A stretch of 64,000 nucleotides of DNA. It comes from DATBDM01 sp034664425. GTDB lineage: Bacteria > Actinomycetota > Thermoleophilia > Solirubrobacterales > Solirubrobacteraceae. The notes under the pieces were generated by a model. That model was not told the DNA's origin, made no database searches, and saw nothing but the letters and a program-made list of their open reading frames with translations. Shown piece after piece: positions 7,324 through 16,034 of the stretch. Location: positions 1 through 64,000 of the forward strand of contig JAXDHR010000105.1 in NCBI GenBank assembly GCA_034664425.1. The letters run 5' to 3'. Made by a program: the position numbers and the translations under genes. Numbering within the stretch: position 1 is the stretch's first letter; each line of letters opens with the position of its first letter.

Positions 7324-9600
7324 GTGATCTCCGGCCCGACGGCGCAGCCCGGATCGTCGGCGCTCGACGCGCTGCTGGATGCCGCTGCCCGGATCCTCGC
7401 CGCTGACTCGCTGCGCGAGACGCTCGGCCGGATCGTCGAGCACCTGCGGGGCCTGCTGCCCTACGACGACCTCACGGTCTACGAGATGGAGCCGGGCGGC
7501 CAGTTCCTGCGGCCGGTGTTCGCGGTCGGCAACTGGGTCGAGGAGATCATGGCCGACCGCCACGAGGTCAGCTCGGGCATCACGGGCTGGGTCGTGCGCA
7601 ACCGCCGTACGCGCAACGTGCCCAACACGCTGCTCGACCCGATCTGCACGACCGTCCCGGGCACCGACGAGGAGGCGGAGGCGTTCGTCTGCGTGCCGCT
7701 GCTCGTCCACGACCGCGTGGTCGGCACGCTCAACGTCTACCGCGCCGGCACCCACGCCGCGTTCACCGACGGCGAGGTCGCGCTCGTCGAGCGCTTCGCG
7801 ACGATGGCCGCGCTCGCCTACGACTCGGCCCGCCAGCGCGACTCGCTGCGCGAGCAGGTCGCCACCGACGGTCTCACCGGCCTGCTCAACCACCGCGGGT
7901 CGCAGGAGCGCCTGCGGCGCGAGGTCGAGCAGGCCCGCGTGGCGGGACGCGGCGTCTCGCTCGTGGTCCTCGACCTCGACCACTTCAAGCTGATCAACGA
8001 CTCGCACGGGCACGCGGATGGCGACAAGGCGCTCGCCGCCGCGGCCGAGCGTCTGCGCGGGGCGGTGCGCGACGGGGATGCCGTCGGCCGCCTCGGCGGC
8101 GAGGAGTTCCTGCTCGTGCTGCCGGGCGTCGACGGGGCCACCGCGGTGGAGACCGCCGAGCGCGCGCGGATGGCGCTGGGGGACGTGCGCGTGCACGGCC
8201 GCCCGCTCGAGGCCTCGGCCGGCGTCGCGACCTGCCCGGAGGACGCCGACGACGCCGCCGAGCTGCTCGAGCGTGCCGACGCCGCGCTCTACGCCGCCAA
8301 GCACGGTGGGCGCCGCCAGACCCGCCGCTACGCCGCCGGCCTCGCCCTGCGCCCGTCCGCGAGCGACGAGCGGCGCGAGATCGAGGGGCTGCTGCGCCGC
8401 TCGGGATCGATCCAGCCCGTCTTCCAGCCGCTGCTCGAGCTCGCCACCGGCCGCATCGGCGGCTACGAGGCCCTCGCGCGCATCCCGGGCGACCGCCGTC
8501 CCGACCAGTGGTTCGGGCAGGCTCATCGCGCCGGGCTCGGCGCCGAGCTCGAGGCGGCGGCGCTGCACGCCGCGCTCGCCGTTCCCGGACGGCCGCCCGG
8601 CACCTTCCTGTCGGTGAACATCTCGCCGGTCGCGCTGCTCACGCCCGTCGTCCAGGCCGCCCTGCCCGACGACCTCTCCGAGCTGGTGATCGAGTTGACC
8701 GAGCACGAGCTGTTCGCCGCCGAGCACCTGCTCGACGACGTGCTCGACGGACTTCGCTTCCGCGGCGCGCGTGTCGCACTCGACGACGCCGGCGCCGGCT
8801 ACGCTGGCCTGCAGCAGCTGATCCGCGTCGCGCCCGACATCCTCAAGCTCGACCGCTCGCTCGTCCATGGCGCGCACGCCGACCCGTCGCGGCTCGCGCT
8901 GATCGAGGCGCTCTCCTCGTTCGCCGCCGACACCGGCGCGGCCGTCTGCGGCGAGGGGATCGAGGACCTCGCCGACCTGCGCGCACTGGCCCGCGTCGAC
9001 GCCACCTACGCGCAGGGCTATGCGCTCGCGCGCCCCGCGGGGGCCTGGCCCGAGCTGCTGCCGGGCGCGGCGGCGGCGACCAGCTCGCCGGTGCGCCACG
9101 GCGTCCGCATCGCCGGCGACGTTGCCTCGGGTCCCGGCACCTGGGCTCGCGGTCTCGCCGAGCTCGCCGGATTCCTGGCCAAGCTGGGCGATTCGCGCGG
9201 CCTGAAGGAGGCCGGTCGCCGCGCGGCGCGTCTGCTGGACGCGGAGGACGCGAGCCTGATGCGGCGAGCCGGCGACCAGCTCGAGCTCCTCTCCGAGCAC
9301 CTCACCGACACGCCGGGGAGCCGCTGGCGCCTCGCCGACTTCCCGGCGACGATGCAGCTACTCGACGATGGCCGGCCGGGCCAGATCGTCGTCGGCGACC
9401 CCGAGTCCGATCTCGCCGAGGTCGCCGAGCTCGAGCGCCTCGGGCACGGCGCGATGCTGATGGTCCCCGTCGTCCTCGGCGACGACGAGCCCGGCCTGCT
9501 CGAGGTCTACCGGACCCAGGCGCAGGCGTTCACCTCGGGCGAGATCGATCGCGCGCGCGTCGTCGCGCTGCAGTTCGCGGCCGTGCTGCGCCGCCTCTAG
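7324..9600 (+). CDS. GAF-GGDEF-EAL-GAF cyclic-di-GMP signalling protein
   Basis: A 758-aa protein predicted to make and/or degrade cyclic di-GMP. Residues about 10-165 form a GAF sensor domain. A GGDEF domain spans about 175-340, with LDLDHFKLINDSHGH and an intact GGEEF site (258-262), so cyclase activity is plausible. An EAL domain spans about 350-590. It keeps EAL (382-384), the Asn of SVNISP, the Glu of IELTEHE, the Asp pair in LDDAGAGY, the Lys of ILKLDR and the Glu of GEGIED, so phosphodiesterase activity is also plausible. A second GAF-like region fills about 600-758. No membrane segment or signal peptide is seen, so it is cytoplasmic. The start is a GTG. Confidence 0.92.
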   Translation: MISGPTAQPGSSALDALLDAAARILAADSLRETLGRIVEHLRGLLPYDDLTVYEMEPGGQFLRPVFAVGNWVEEIMADRHEVSSGITGWVVRNRRTRNVPNTLLDPICTTVPGTDEEAEAFVCVPLLVHDRVVGTLNVYRAGTHAAFTDGEVALVERFATMAALAYDSARQRDSLREQVATDGLTGLLNHRGSQERLRREVEQARVAGRGVSLVVLDLDHFKLINDSHGHADGDKALAAAAERLRGAVRDGDAVGRLGGEEFLLVLPGVDGATAVETAERARMALGDVRVHGRPLEASAGVATCPEDADDAAELLERADAALYAAKHGGRRQTRRYAAGLALRPSASDERREIEGLLRRSGSIQPVFQPLLELATGRIGGYEALARIPGDRRPDQWFGQAHRAGLGAELEAAALHAALAVPGRPPGTFLSVNISPVALLTPVVQAALPDDLSELVIELTEHELFAAEHLLDDVLDGLRFRGARVALDDAGAGYAGLQQLIRVAPDILKLDRSLVHGAHADPSRLALIEALSSFAADTGAAVCGEGIEDLADLRALARVDATYAQGYALARPAGAWPELLPGAAAATSSPVRHGVRIAGDVASGPGTWARGLAELAGFLAKLGDSRGLKEAGRRAARLLDAEDASLMRRAGDQLELLSEHLTDTPGSRWRLADFPATMQLLDDGRPGQIVVGDPESDLAEVAELERLGHGAMLMVPVVLGDDEPGLLEVYRTQAQAFTSGEIDRARVVALQFAAVLRRL

Positions 9601-9606
9601 CACCCG

Positions 9607-10542
9607 TCACTCGTGCATGCGGTCGCCGGCCGTGCCGGCGGCGAGGCGCTCGCGCCAGTCGGCGACGGCATCGGCGAGCGTGCGCTCGATCGCGATCTGC
9701 GGCTCCCAGCCCGTCGCCGCGCGCAGGCGGGCGGCATCGCCGCGCAGCTCCTCGACCTCGTTCGGCCGCACCAGGTCGGGGTCGATCGTGTGCTCGAGCG
9801 GCAGCCCTGCGACCTCGGCGAGCGCCGCGATCAGCTCCGCGGCCGAGCGGCTGACGCCGGAGGCGACGTTGTAGACGCCCGGCTCGGCACGCTGGGCGAG
9901 CAGCCGGTAGGCGGTGACGACGTCCCGCACGTCGGTGTAGTCGCGGCGCGTGTCGGCACGGCCCGTGACGACGCGCAGCGTCGTCGCGCGCGCCTCGAGC
10001 GCCCCGGCGGTCTGGCGCGCGAACGAGGCGATCGCGTACGTCGGCTCCTGGCCGGGACCGGCGTGGTTGAAGGCACGGGCCCGGATCACCCGCAGGCCGT
10101 ACGCGTCGGCGTAGAAGCCGGCGAGCAGGTCGGCGGCCGCCTTGGACACCGCGTACGGGGACTGCGGGCGCAGGCCGGCGTCCTCGCCCAGCGGGAGCGA
10201 TTCCGGCCGCCCGTAGACCTCGCTCGAGGAGACCGCGACGACGACCGCGTCCGGTGCCTGCGCCCGCACGGCGTCGAGCACGTTCGCGGTCAGCGCGAGG
10301 TTGTCGCGCAATGTCCCCTGCGGATCCTTCCACGAGGTCCCGACGTGCGCGCGGGCGGCGAGGTGGTAGACGACGGCGGGCCGGGCGCGGGCGACGACCG
10401 CACGCGCGGCGGCGGGGTCGAGCAGGTCGACGCCGTCGCCGCGCGAGGCGGCGGTCACGGCGTCGCCGGCGGCCGCGCAGGCGGCTACGAGGTGGCGGCC
10501 GGCGAAGCCCGACGCGCCCGTGACCAGGACGCGCTGACTCAG
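9607..10542 (-). CDS. GDP-4-dehydro-6-deoxy-mannose reductase-like SDR epimerase/dehydratase
   Basis: A 311-aa extended short-chain dehydrogenase acting on nucleotide sugars. The N-terminus has the Rossmann motif TGASGFAG. It is followed by YHLAARAHVG, the catalytic Ser in VSSSEVYG, and YAVSK (Tyr-x3-Lys). FNHAGPGQ and RRDYTDVRDV resemble GDP-6-deoxy-4-keto-mannose reductases (Rmd), which make GDP-rhamnose. No ATG, GTG or TTG lies before the Rossmann motif after the upstream stop. The CTG at 10542 overlaps that stop (CTGA), so a translationally coupled CTG start is proposed. No partner GDP-mannose dehydratase is nearby. Confidence 0.85.
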   Translation of the reverse strand: MSQRVLVTGASGFAGRHLVAACAAAGDAVTAASRGDGVDLLDPAAARAVVARARPAVVYHLAARAHVGTSWKDPQGTLRDNLALTANVLDAVRAQAPDAVVVAVSSSEVYGRPESLPLGEDAGLRPQSPYAVSKAAADLLAGFYADAYGLRVIRARAFNHAGPGQEPTYAIASFARQTAGALEARATTLRVVTGRADTRRDYTDVRDVVTAYRLLAQRAEPGVYNVASGVSRSAAELIAALAEVAGLPLEHTIDPDLVRPNEVEELRGDAARLRAATGWEPQIAIERTLADAVADWRERLAAGTAGDRMHE

Positions 10543-11075
10543 GGCGCCAGCGGCGTCGAGGCCATGTGCTCGACCGTCCCGTGCCCGTTCGTCGCGGCGG
10601 TGGCGGCGGTCATCGGCTCGGCCTCGGGCTCGCGCGGGTTGAGCCGGCGCTCGAGCTCGCCGAGCACCGTGCCGAACAGCAGGTGGCGCCAGGTGGCCTG
10701 CGCGAACGCGGGCCACGATCCCCACAGCACCGGCAGCGGCTCGAACGCGTGCACGCGCGGCAGGAGCGCGGTGACGGGCCAGGTCGCGAGGTGCTCCGCG
10801 AGCCCGGCGAGCGGTCCGCGCAGCGCGGCGGGCACCGGCAGCGCTGGTCGCGCGCGGGCGTAGAGCCCGCCGAACAGCGCGCCGTTGGTGAGGTGCAGCG
10901 CGAGGCCGGGGGCGTACCCGCGCGCGCCGGGAGCCACGAAGCGGCGGAGCAGCTCCGCGTCGTCGTAGTCGACGCCGTAGTCGCGCTTGTCGAGCGGCTG
11001 CTGGGCCGCCCAGACGCCCGCGGCGAGACCGCCGGCGAGCGCGCCGCGGAGGGTGCGTGTGCGGAGCAGGGCCAT
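10539..11075 (-). CDS. Uncharacterised membrane-associated protein
   Basis: A 178-aa protein I do not recognise. The N-terminal Ala/Gly-rich helix (residues 7-22), a second stretch (APGLALHLTNGALFGGLY) and a third near LATWPVTALLP suggest several weak membrane segments. A DKRDYGVDYDDAELLRRF segment lies between the first two. The C-terminal 30 residues are disordered. The ATG at 11075 is used; a GTG at 11102 would add nine residues. It overlaps the sugar reductase downstream by 4 bp and is divergent from the PlsC-GpsA gene, sharing a promoter gap of about 46 bp. Confidence 0.65.
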   Translation of the reverse strand: MALLRTRTLRGALAGGLAAGVWAAQQPLDKRDYGVDYDDAELLRRFVAPGARGYAPGLALHLTNGALFGGLYARARPALPVPAALRGPLAGLAEHLATWPVTALLPRVHAFEPLPVLWGSWPAFAQATWRHLLFGTVLGELERRLNPREPEAEPMTAATAATNGHGTVEHMASTPLAP

Positions 11076-11121
11076 TGCGCTGGGCACTGTAACGAGCGCC
11101 ACACGCGCGGGTACGCCTTAT

Positions 11122-12801
11122 GTGCCCGAGGCCTTGTCCGATCACGCCCATCTGCACGAGCGCGCGCGTTCGCGCGGCGTCAATCCGCTCGTCTACTGGC
11201 TGGTGCGCGGCGTCTTTCAGCCCTTCTTCCACCTCTACTTCCGGCTTTCGCGGATCGGCCGCGAGCACGTGCCGGCGACGGGCGGGGTGATCTTCGCCGC
11301 CAACCACCGTTCGTTCCTGGATCCGTTCGTGATCGCGACGATCGCCCGGCGGCCGATGTACTACGTCGCCAAGCGCGAGCTCTTCAGCCACCGCCTGATG
11401 GCCTGGTGGCTGAACTCGCTCGGTGCCTTCCCCGTCGACCGCGGCTCGGGCGACATGGACATGGTCGAGACCGCCAAGGCGATCCTGGCACGCGGCGACG
11501 CCGTCCTGATCTTCCCCGAGGGCACCCGCATCCGGCCCGGATCGCTCGGCCGCCCCAAGCGCGGCGTCGGGCGGCTGGCGCTCGAGACCGGCGCGCCCGT
11601 CGTCCCCGTCGCCGTGATCGGCACCGAGGCGATCCGCACGGGCTGGCGCATCCGCCCGCACAAGGTGCGCATCCGGATCGGGCGCCCGCTCACGTTCCCG
11701 CGCGTCGAGAACGCCTCGCCGCAGCTCGCCGCCGCGGTGACGGACCGCATCTGGCCGCACGTGATGCTCCAGTGGGAGTGGCTCGGCGGCGTGGCGCCCG
11801 TCCGCCGCGCGGCCGTCATCGGCGCCGGCTCGTGGGGCACCGCGGTCGCCGTGATGCTCGCGCGCGCGGGGCTCGAGGTCGACCTGGGCTGCCGCACCCG
11901 CGAGCAGGCCGAGCTGCTCGCGGACCGCCGCGAGAACCCCCACTACCTCCCGGGGGTCGAGCTCCCCGCGCGCGTGAACGTGCGGCGCGCCTCCGAGCTC
12001 GAGCTCTCGCGCCACGATCTCGTCTGCTTCGGCGTGCCCGCGGCCGCCCTGCCCGCGGCGGTCGCCGCGCACGCGGGCGCGATCGCCCCGCGCGCCGGGG
12101 TGCTCGTGATGTCCAAGGGGCTCGTCCCGCCGCTCGGGACGCTGCCGTCGGCCTACGTGTCCGAGCGGGTGCGCGCCTGGGCGGTGGGCGCGATCGGCGG
12201 GCCCGCCCACGCCGCCGCGGCGCTGCAGGACGGCGCGTCGCTCGTCCTCGCCGCCACCGACCGCGGCTTCAGCCGCCAGGTCGGCGACGCGCTCGCTGCC
12301 GCCGGCTTCGACGTCGCGACCTCGTCCGATGTCGTCGGTGTCGAGCTCGCGGGCTGCGCCAAGAACGCCGCCGCGCTGGCCGCCGCCGCCGCGTCCGGCG
12401 CTGGCCCGAACGCCGCGGGCTCCGCCGCGGGCAAGGTCTTCGCCGAGATCGACGCGTTCGCCCGCCGCTCGGGTTCGAGCCCGGAGACCTTCGCCGGCCT
12501 CGCCGGCACCGGCGACCTCGTTGCGACCGTGCTGGCGACGAGCTCGCGCAACCGCCGCGCCGGTGAGCTGCTCGCCGCGGGCGTCGCCGCCGACGAGATC
12601 TGCCGCGCGCTCGGCCACACGGCCGAGGCGGTCGCCAGCGTCCCGCTGCTCGCCGCGCGGGTGCGGGCTGCCGGCGTCGACGCGCCGGTGCTCGGCGGCC
12701 TGGCCGGCATGATCGAGGGCAACGTCGAGCCCGCGCGCTGGACCGCCGCGCTGACCGCTCCCAAGTCGCGAGCCCGCTCCGGCGGCGCGAGGGCCGCGTA
12801 G
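11122..12801 (+). CDS. Fused lysophosphatidate acyltransferase (PlsC) and glycerol-3-phosphate dehydrogenase (GpsA)
   Basis: One 559-aa frame joins two enzymes of phosphatidate synthesis. Residues about 20-225 are a PlsC acyltransferase with NHRSFLD (His62-x4-Asp67) and FPEGTR (131-136). From about 229 a GpsA domain starts, with the Rossmann motif GAGSWGTA (234 onward). It also has LVMSKGLVPP, GGPAHA, VELAGCAKNAAALA (catalytic Lys) and GTGDLVATVLATSSRNRRAG. The dehydrogenase makes sn-glycerol-3-phosphate from dihydroxyacetone phosphate; PlsC acylates lysophosphatidate at sn-2. The linker is only a few residues (GGVAPVRR) and no internal stop separates the parts. The GTG start gives a short tail before the acyltransferase. 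It is likely peripheral on the inner membrane face. Confidence 0.93.
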   Translation: MPEALSDHAHLHERARSRGVNPLVYWLVRGVFQPFFHLYFRLSRIGREHVPATGGVIFAANHRSFLDPFVIATIARRPMYYVAKRELFSHRLMAWWLNSLGAFPVDRGSGDMDMVETAKAILARGDAVLIFPEGTRIRPGSLGRPKRGVGRLALETGAPVVPVAVIGTEAIRTGWRIRPHKVRIRIGRPLTFPRVENASPQLAAAVTDRIWPHVMLQWEWLGGVAPVRRAAVIGAGSWGTAVAVMLARAGLEVDLGCRTREQAELLADRRENPHYLPGVELPARVNVRRASELELSRHDLVCFGVPAAALPAAVAAHAGAIAPRAGVLVMSKGLVPPLGTLPSAYVSERVRAWAVGAIGGPAHAAAALQDGASLVLAATDRGFSRQVGDALAAAGFDVATSSDVVGVELAGCAKNAAALAAAAASGAGPNAAGSAAGKVFAEIDAFARRSGSSPETFAGLAGTGDLVATVLATSSRNRRAGELLAAGVAADEICRALGHTAEAVASVPLLAARVRAAGVDAPVLGGLAGMIEGNVEPARWTAALTAPKSRARSGGARAA

Positions 12802-12830
12802 GGCGGCCGCCGGGTAGGCTCCCGTGACAG

Positions 12831-13391
12831 ATGCCCGGACCAGAGCCGCAGGAGGGTGGACCCTCCGCCAAGGCGCGGCTGGACGAGCAGTTCTCCGCGC
12901 TCTACCGGGCGCACCTGCGCGACGTCTACTCCTACTCGTACTACCGGGTGGGCAACCACCACGACGCCGAGGACCTCACGGAGCAGACCTTCCTGCAGGC
13001 CTACCGGCACTTCGAGCGCGCCCTGCGCGAGTCCGACGGCCGGCCGCTGCGCCCGTGGCTGATCCGGATCGCGCACAACCTCGCAGCGAACTACTACCGC
13101 GACCGCTCGCGCCGGCCGCAGACGGCGCTCGAGGACGCGGGGGAGCTGTCGGCGGCGCACACGACCGAGGCGATCGTCGAGGACCGCGAGGACCTCTCGC
13201 GGATCCTCGCCGGCGTGCAGGAGCTGCCCGACGACCGCCGCGAGGCGCTGATCATGCGCTTCGCCCTCGGGATGGACAACCAGGAGATCGCGCGGGCGCT
13301 CGGCCGCTCGGACGGCGCCACCAAGGTGCTGATCCATCGCGCCATCCGCCAGCTCGAGGGCCTCGTCGGGACCGCGGAGCGAGCGGGGTGA
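12831..13391 (+). CDS. ECF-type RNA polymerase sigma factor
   Basis: A 186-aa sigma-70 family factor. Region 2 runs from FSALYRAHLRDVYSYSYYRVG through HHDAEDLTEQTFLQAYRHFE to PWLIRIAHNLAANYYRDRSR. An acidic linker leads to region 4, LPDDRREALIMRFALGMDNQEIARALGRSDGATKVLIHRAIRQL, which contains the helix-turn-helix. There is no region 3, as in ECF factors. It starts 29 bp after the PlsC-GpsA gene and is followed 4 bp later by a small membrane protein that may control it. Confidence 0.9.
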   Translation: MPGPEPQEGGPSAKARLDEQFSALYRAHLRDVYSYSYYRVGNHHDAEDLTEQTFLQAYRHFERALRESDGRPLRPWLIRIAHNLAANYYRDRSRRPQTALEDAGELSAAHTTEAIVEDREDLSRILAGVQELPDDRREALIMRFALGMDNQEIARALGRSDGATKVLIHRAIRQLEGLVGTAERAG

Positions 13392-13395
13392 GCGC

Positions 13396-13776
13396 ATGAC
13401 GCCACCCGAGAACTTCGCCCGCGACCTCGAGGCGCGACTGCGCCTGGCGCTGGCGCCGGTGGAGCCGCCCGAGGACCTCGAGCTGCGCCTGGAGACCCGC
13501 ATGTCCGAGCTCGTCGAGCTCGCCGCCGATGAGCTCGAGTCCTGGGAGGCGGCCGCGTTGCGCGATCCGCGCAACTGGCCGCGCGCGGCGCTGCGGCCCG
13601 CCGCCGCGGTGCTGGTCGGTAGCGGCGCGGCCATCGGGCTCGTCGTGCTGCGCACCCAGCGCCGGCGCCACCGCCGGCGCGCGGTCGCGCGGGGCCCGTT
13701 CGACCTCGCCGAGCGGACGCTGCGCGACGTCGGGCGCGAGGCGCTGCGCGTGTTCGACGACGTCCGGCCCGGCTGA
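13396..13776 (+). CDS. Small single-span membrane protein downstream of an ECF sigma factor
   Basis: A 126-aa protein I do not recognise by family. The first 60 residues are acidic and helical (FARDLEARLRLALAPVEPPE and a repeat-like LELRLETRMSELVELAADEL). One membrane segment follows (about 69-86, PAAAVLVGSGAAIGLVVL), then a strongly basic stretch (RTQRRRHRRR) and a short C-terminal helix. It begins 4 bp after the sigma factor stop. The arrangement, an N-terminal soluble segment plus one membrane span beside an ECF sigma gene, resembles anti-sigma factors, but there is no zinc-binding ZAS motif. An anti-sigma role is therefore only an inference. Confidence 0.7.
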   Translation: MTPPENFARDLEARLRLALAPVEPPEDLELRLETRMSELVELAADELESWEAAALRDPRNWPRAALRPAAAVLVGSGAAIGLVVLRTQRRRHRRRAVARGPFDLAERTLRDVGREALRVFDDVRPG

Positions 13777-13840
13777 TCCACCGAGATCTGGCACGCCCGC
13801 CGTTGATCCGCGGCGACCGCGAGTACGAAGACCTCCCTGT

Positions 13841-14419
13841 ATGGGCAAAGCCGAGCTCTCAGCCGTCGCCGACGAGGACCTCATGCAACTCGTGCGCCGC
13901 GCCGATGCCGACGCGTTCGCCGTCGTCTACGAGCGCCACAGCGGCTCCGCGTACGCCCTCGCGTACCGGATGACCGGCACGCGCGGCGCCGCCGAGGACG
14001 TCACGCAGGAGGCGTTCATCTCCGTCTGGCGCTCGGGAGCGCGCTTCGACCGCAACCGCGGCTCGGTTCGAACGTGGGTGCTCGGCATCGTCCACAATCG
14101 CGCGATCGACGCCCTGCGCCGCGGGAAGGTCCGCGACCGGCCGCGTGTCGACGACGACAACGCGGCCGAGAAGCTGGAGGCGCCCGAGAACACCGAGCTG
14201 GAGGTCGCCCGCCGCGAGGAGGCCGCCACGGTCCGCCGCGCGATGGAGGTGCTGCCCTCCGAGCAGGTGCAGGTGATCGAGCTCGCCTACTTCGGCGGAT
14301 TCACGCACACGGAGATCGCGGAGATGCTCGACACGCCGGTCGGGACCGTCAAGGGCCGGATGCGCCTCGGCCTCAAGAAGCTGCGCGAGCAGCTCGGCTC
14401 CGGGGCGGTGATGCCATGA
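13841..14419 (+). CDS. sigK: SigK-like ECF sigma factor
   Basis: A 192-aa sigma factor with region 2 (DADAFAVVYERHSGSAYALAYRM, then GAAEDVTQEAFISVWRSGARF). The core-binding/promoter-melting part is VRTWVLGIVHNRAIDALRR. Region 4 is LPSEQVQVIELAYFGGFTHTEIAEML with DTPVGTVKGRMRLGLKKL. The region 4 pattern and the ATGA overlap with an RskA-type anti-sigma gene indicate a SigK pair. In mycobacteria SigK is released when RskA is proteolysed; here the control is inferred from the pairing. Confidence 0.9.
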   Translation: MGKAELSAVADEDLMQLVRRADADAFAVVYERHSGSAYALAYRMTGTRGAAEDVTQEAFISVWRSGARFDRNRGSVRTWVLGIVHNRAIDALRRGKVRDRPRVDDDNAAEKLEAPENTELEVARREEAATVRRAMEVLPSEQVQVIELAYFGGFTHTEIAEMLDTPVGTVKGRMRLGLKKLREQLGSGAVMP

Positions 14420-15150
14420 CCGTCTGGGAGGGTCCGGGCCACGCGGACTGGGAGGATGCAGTCGGTGCATACGTGCTCGGCGCGCTCGCCCCCGCCGAGG
14501 TCGAGGCCTACGAGGCCCACCTGCAGGAGTGCGCCGCCTGCCGCGCCGAGGTCGCGGAGCTCACGCCGGCCGTCGCCGCGCTGCCCGCCTCCGTGCCCCC
14601 GCGGCGTGCCCCTGCCGCGCTGCGTGACCGGATCATGGCGGATGTCGACCGCGAGGCCGAGCTGCTGCACGCCGCCGGGCCGGAGGCCGACCGGCCGCCG
14701 GGTGGGCGCGACCGTGTCCGCGGGCGTCGCCGCTTCGGCTGGGCGCCCCGCTGGGCCGTGCCCGCGTTCGCCGTCGCGGCGCTGGCGATCGGCTTCGCCG
14801 TCGGCGACATCGTCAGCCGCCCGTCGACCCGGACCGTCCAGCTCGCCGCCACCGGCGCCGCGAGCGGTGCCCATGCGCACCTGACGATCGAGGACGGTCA
14901 CGCGACGCTCGCGGCCGACCATCTGCCGCAGCCGCCCAAGGGCCGCGTCTACGAGGTCTGGCTCAAGCCGCGCGACGGCAAGGCGCTGGCCACCTCGTCG
15001 CTGTTCGTGCCGCGCGCGGACGGCACCGCGGAGGTGGCCGTGCCGGCCGCGGCGGCCGCCATGGACCTGGTGATGGTCAACACGGAGCCGCCGGGCGGCT
15101 CGCCGGCACCGACCACGGCGCCCGTCCTGACGGCCAAGATGCAGTCCTGA
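14416..15150 (+). CDS. rskA: RskA-like anti-sigma K factor
   Basis: A 244-aa single-pass anti-sigma factor. The cytoplasmic N-terminus holds a zinc-associated anti-sigma motif, His35-x3-Cys39-x2-Cys42 (AHLQECAACR). The linker is charged and helical, with VDREAELLHAAG. One membrane segment follows (about 116-136, WAVPAFAVAALAIGFAVG). The extracytoplasmic domain has the RskA beta-sandwich pattern (RVYEVWLKPRDGKA, SSLFVPRADGTAEVAVPA). It overlaps sigK by 4 bp (ATGA), so the two are translationally coupled. Confidence 0.92.
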   Translation: MTVWEGPGHADWEDAVGAYVLGALAPAEVEAYEAHLQECAACRAEVAELTPAVAALPASVPPRRAPAALRDRIMADVDREAELLHAAGPEADRPPGGRDRVRGRRRFGWAPRWAVPAFAVAALAIGFAVGDIVSRPSTRTVQLAATGAASGAHAHLTIEDGHATLAADHLPQPPKGRVYEVWLKPRDGKALATSSLFVPRADGTAEVAVPAAAAAMDLVMVNTEPPGGSPAPTTAPVLTAKMQS

Positions 15151-15200
15151 GCAGCGCTTAAGCGGCGCGTAGGGGAGCACTGCTAGCTTCGCCGGGCGAG

Positions 15201-16019
15201 ATGACCACCTGCTACCGCCACCCGGATCGCGAGACGGGGGTCTCGTGCTCCAACTGCGGCCGTCCGATCTGCCCGGACTGCATGACGGCCACGCCGGTCG
15301 GCATGCGCTGCCCCGAGTGCTCGCGCAACCGCACCCCGGTCCGCACGCTGCGCTCGATGCATGCGAACCCGACGGTCACCTACGTGCTGATCGCGGTCAA
15401 CGTGCTGGTCTACTTCGGGGCCAGCCGGGGGTCGGCGATCGGCGGCGGCGGCGGTTCCGCCTACCGCGACTTCGCGCTCTACGGCCCGGCCGTGGCCGGT
15501 GGAGACGTCTGGCGGCTGCTCACCAGCGGCTTCCTGCACTACGGGATCTTCCACCTGCTGACCAACATGTACGCGCTGTACTGGCTCGGCCAGATGATCG
15601 AGCCGGCGCTCGGCAACGTGCGCTTCGCCGTGCTGTACTTCGTCTCGTTGCTGGCGGGCTCGTTCGGCGCCCTGCTGCTCTCGCCGGAGAAGCTCACCGC
15701 GGGTGCGTCGGGCGCGATCTTCGGCCTGCTCGGGGCCGCGATCGTGATGGCCCGCAGCCGTGGCATCAACCTGATGGCCTCCGGACTGCTGCCGATCCTG
15801 TTCATCAACCTGGCGATCACGTTCTTCCCCGGAGTGAACATCTCCATCGGCGGCCACATCGGCGGCTTCATCGGTGGCGGCCTGGTCGCACTGGCGATCG
15901 ACCAGGCGGCGCGGCGGCGCCTGCCCCAGGCGGTCGCGCTCGGCGCCTCCGCCGTGGTCGGCGTGGTGGCCGTCGCCGGTGCCCTCGCCGTCGCCGGCGG
16001 CTCGGGCCTGGGTCTCTAG
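15201..16019 (+). CDS. Rhomboid-family intramembrane serine protease with N-terminal zinc finger
   Basis: A 272-aa polytopic membrane protease. Residues 1-48 contain a B-box-like cysteine-rich module (CYRHPDRETGVSCSNCGRPI, then CPDCM and MRCPECS). The rhomboid core follows with six or more hydrophobic helices. It has HLLTNMYALYWLG, the nucleophile motif GASGAIFG (Ser170) and the catalytic His219 in GGHIGGF, so the enzyme should be active. It cleaves membrane proteins within or near the bilayer. The gene lies 50 bp after rskA; a role in RskA or other anti-sigma turnover is possible but not shown. Confidence 0.93.
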   Translation: MTTCYRHPDRETGVSCSNCGRPICPDCMTATPVGMRCPECSRNRTPVRTLRSMHANPTVTYVLIAVNVLVYFGASRGSAIGGGGGSAYRDFALYGPAVAGGDVWRLLTSGFLHYGIFHLLTNMYALYWLGQMIEPALGNVRFAVLYFVSLLAGSFGALLLSPEKLTAGASGAIFGLLGAAIVMARSRGINLMASGLLPILFINLAITFFPGVNISIGGHIGGFIGGGLVALAIDQAARRRLPQAVALGASAVVGVVAVAGALAVAGGSGLGL

Positions 16020-16034
16020 CGTCCTGATCGGACT

